Made by a program: the position numbers and the translations under genes. Under the pieces are notes generated by a model. It was not told where the DNA came from and did no database searches. It worked only from the letters and a program-made list of their open reading frames with translations. From Rhypophila decipiens (Eukaryota; Ascomycota; Sordariomycetes; Sordariales; Naviculisporaceae): DNA of 64,000 nucleotides. The stretch covers positions 1-64,000 of the forward strand of contig MU858141.1 of the NCBI GenBank assembly GCA_033297075.1, written 5' to 3'. Below are positions 62,782 through 64,000 of this stretch, piece by piece; position 1 is the stretch's first letter, and every line of letters starts with the position of its first letter.

Positions 62782-63923
62782 ATGACTTCCCGATCCAGGT
62801 CGAGAGATCGTCCAATTCGTGAGGGTCGGTCTAGATCGCGTTCCCGCTCCCGAATACCTCCATCCGCTGGCTCACGCTCACCCTCTCCAGACCGCCGCGA
62901 CGACTTTGATCGAGATTCCCGTAGTCGTAGTCGAAGTCATACTCCTCGAGGAAACGACAGCCGATACCGCAGCAGAAGCAGAAGCTATTCGCGCGAGCGG
63001 AGCTACGACAGTCGTTCACGCAGCAGATCCCGAAGCGGCAGCCCCTCGCAGCCTGCCATTAGGAGCACAAAGGTACGGCGCATCCATCTGGCCCCCGAGT
63101 CTTTTCCATGTTGCTCTTCACTTGCAGCATAGGCTAATTCTGACCCTCGTGAATACAGATCGTCGTTGAGCGATTGACAAAGAACGTCACCGAGGCTCAT
63201 CTCCGCGAAATTTTCGGGCAATATGGCGAGATTGAGGATCTGGATCTTCCAATGAACAGAGTTTGTGAGCGATGCTCCATGGCTCCTTATGCACTGTCAT
63301 CATGTTCTAACCGGGGTTGCCGTGAAGCTGGAACAAACCGAGGAACGGCTTACATTCTCTACGTGCACGAGGCGGATGCGGAAAGAGCGATAACGTCAAT
63401 GCATGAAGCTCAAGTCGACGGCGCAGTCATCAATGTCTCGATCGTACTTCCTCGGCGGAAATTCTCACCACCGCCACCGCAGGCTCGTCGTGGAGCAAAC
63501 TTCGATCCCCGAGCTCCGCCACCGAACTTCCGAGGTCCGGCTCCCGGGGGACCTTTTGGTGGTCCTGCCTCCGGGGCTGATCGCGGCCGTCGCTCACCTC
63601 CTCCAGCAGCCGGCTCGAACCGCTATGGCCGCGGATCCGACACGTATCGTCCTCGCTCCATCTCGCGATCCCGCTCACGTTCGCGATCTCCTAACCTTCC
63701 TGGAAATGCCAACCGCAGACACCGATCTCGCTCGAGGTCTTATTCATCCGCATCCCGTTCGCGCTCCAGATCGCCCAGCCGTGGTGGTCGAGGGGGCCGT
63801 TCCGGTCGATCCTACGACGATCGAGACCGGCGTCGAAGTCCCAGCCGAGGTAGTTACGAGAGCTACGACCGCCGCAGCCGCAGCCGCAGCCCCAGCCGAA
63901 GCCGCGATTGGGACCGCCGTTAA
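62782..63923 (+). CDS. RNPS1-like SR-type RNA-binding protein
   Basis: Exons 62782-63072, 63159-63264 and 63328-63923; introns of 86 and 63 bp (branch sites GGCTAATTCTGAC and TTCTAACC) give 330 aa. The N-terminal 97 residues are Arg/Ser-rich. A single RRM spans about 98-178: IVVERLTKNVTEAHLREIFG (RNP2), EIEDLDLPMNR, GTNRGTAYILY (RNP1) and DGAVINVSIVLPRRKF. After the RRM come Pro/Gly-rich and further RS-rich segments (SRSRSRSRSP and others). This is the layout of RNPS1, a splicing activator and exon-junction-complex-associated factor in the nucleus. Exon 2 to 3 was placed by phase; the GTGAGC donor at 63265 is the only one that keeps the RRM continuous. Confidence 0.92.
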
Positions 63924-64000
63924 ATCGGGCTGCAGAATCTGCATGGAGAGAATGGGATCTGGTACCCGTAATTACGACAGAAATATTTACAGCGTATGTT
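63924..64000. other. 3' flank of the SR protein gene at window end
   Basis: Only 77 bp after the stop codon; nothing identified. Confidence 0.6.

Overview
The window is genomic DNA of a filamentous ascomycete (Pezizomycotina). The basis is short 55-115 bp introns with GT...AG ends and CTAAC/CTGAC-like branch sites, compact genes on both strands, and typical families: secreted tyrosinase, GH55 beta-glucanase, FSH1-type hydrolase, DUF6594 membrane protein, F-box/LRR paralogs and a Ty3/gypsy element. Sordariomycetes is a reasonable guess, but nothing here fixes genus or species. Exon boundaries given below were worked out by hand from splice signals and reading phase.

Left part (1-31 kb), accessory in character. 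A Ty3/gypsy element on the minus strand runs off the left edge; a deletion has joined its gag to the middle of its reverse transcriptase. Next come an SDR-like gene whose catalytic Tyr is replaced, an RNase H-like gene, a P450 with a frame break, a tyrosinase, three F-box-type genes (two with in-frame stops), two convergent paralogous membrane-protein genes sharing a W-x3-P-x-G-E motif, a GH55 glucanase and a phosphoglycerate-mutase-like gene with an in-frame stop.

Right part (31-64 kb), mostly intact housekeeping and surface genes: retropepsin-like protein, DUF6594 protein, small GPI-type protein, RNase P/MRP subunit Pop7, Rav2/Rogdi (V-ATPase assembly), NIPSNAP, ATP synthase subunit Atp18 (63 aa in four exons), FSH1-family hydrolase, a disordered protein, three Ser/Thr-rich membrane or GPI-type surface proteins, a small coiled-coil protein and an RNPS1-like SR splicing factor.

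A dispersed repeat family occurs at 21.2, 28.5, 45.7 and 56.5 kb (perhaps a relic near 16.5 kb). Copies carry terminal inverted repeats, an interior of degenerate 22-bp tandem units and, in two copies, exact 8-bp target-site duplications. This looks like a non-autonomous hAT-like element and is the most distinctive structure in the window. I found no tRNA, rRNA or CRISPR array.
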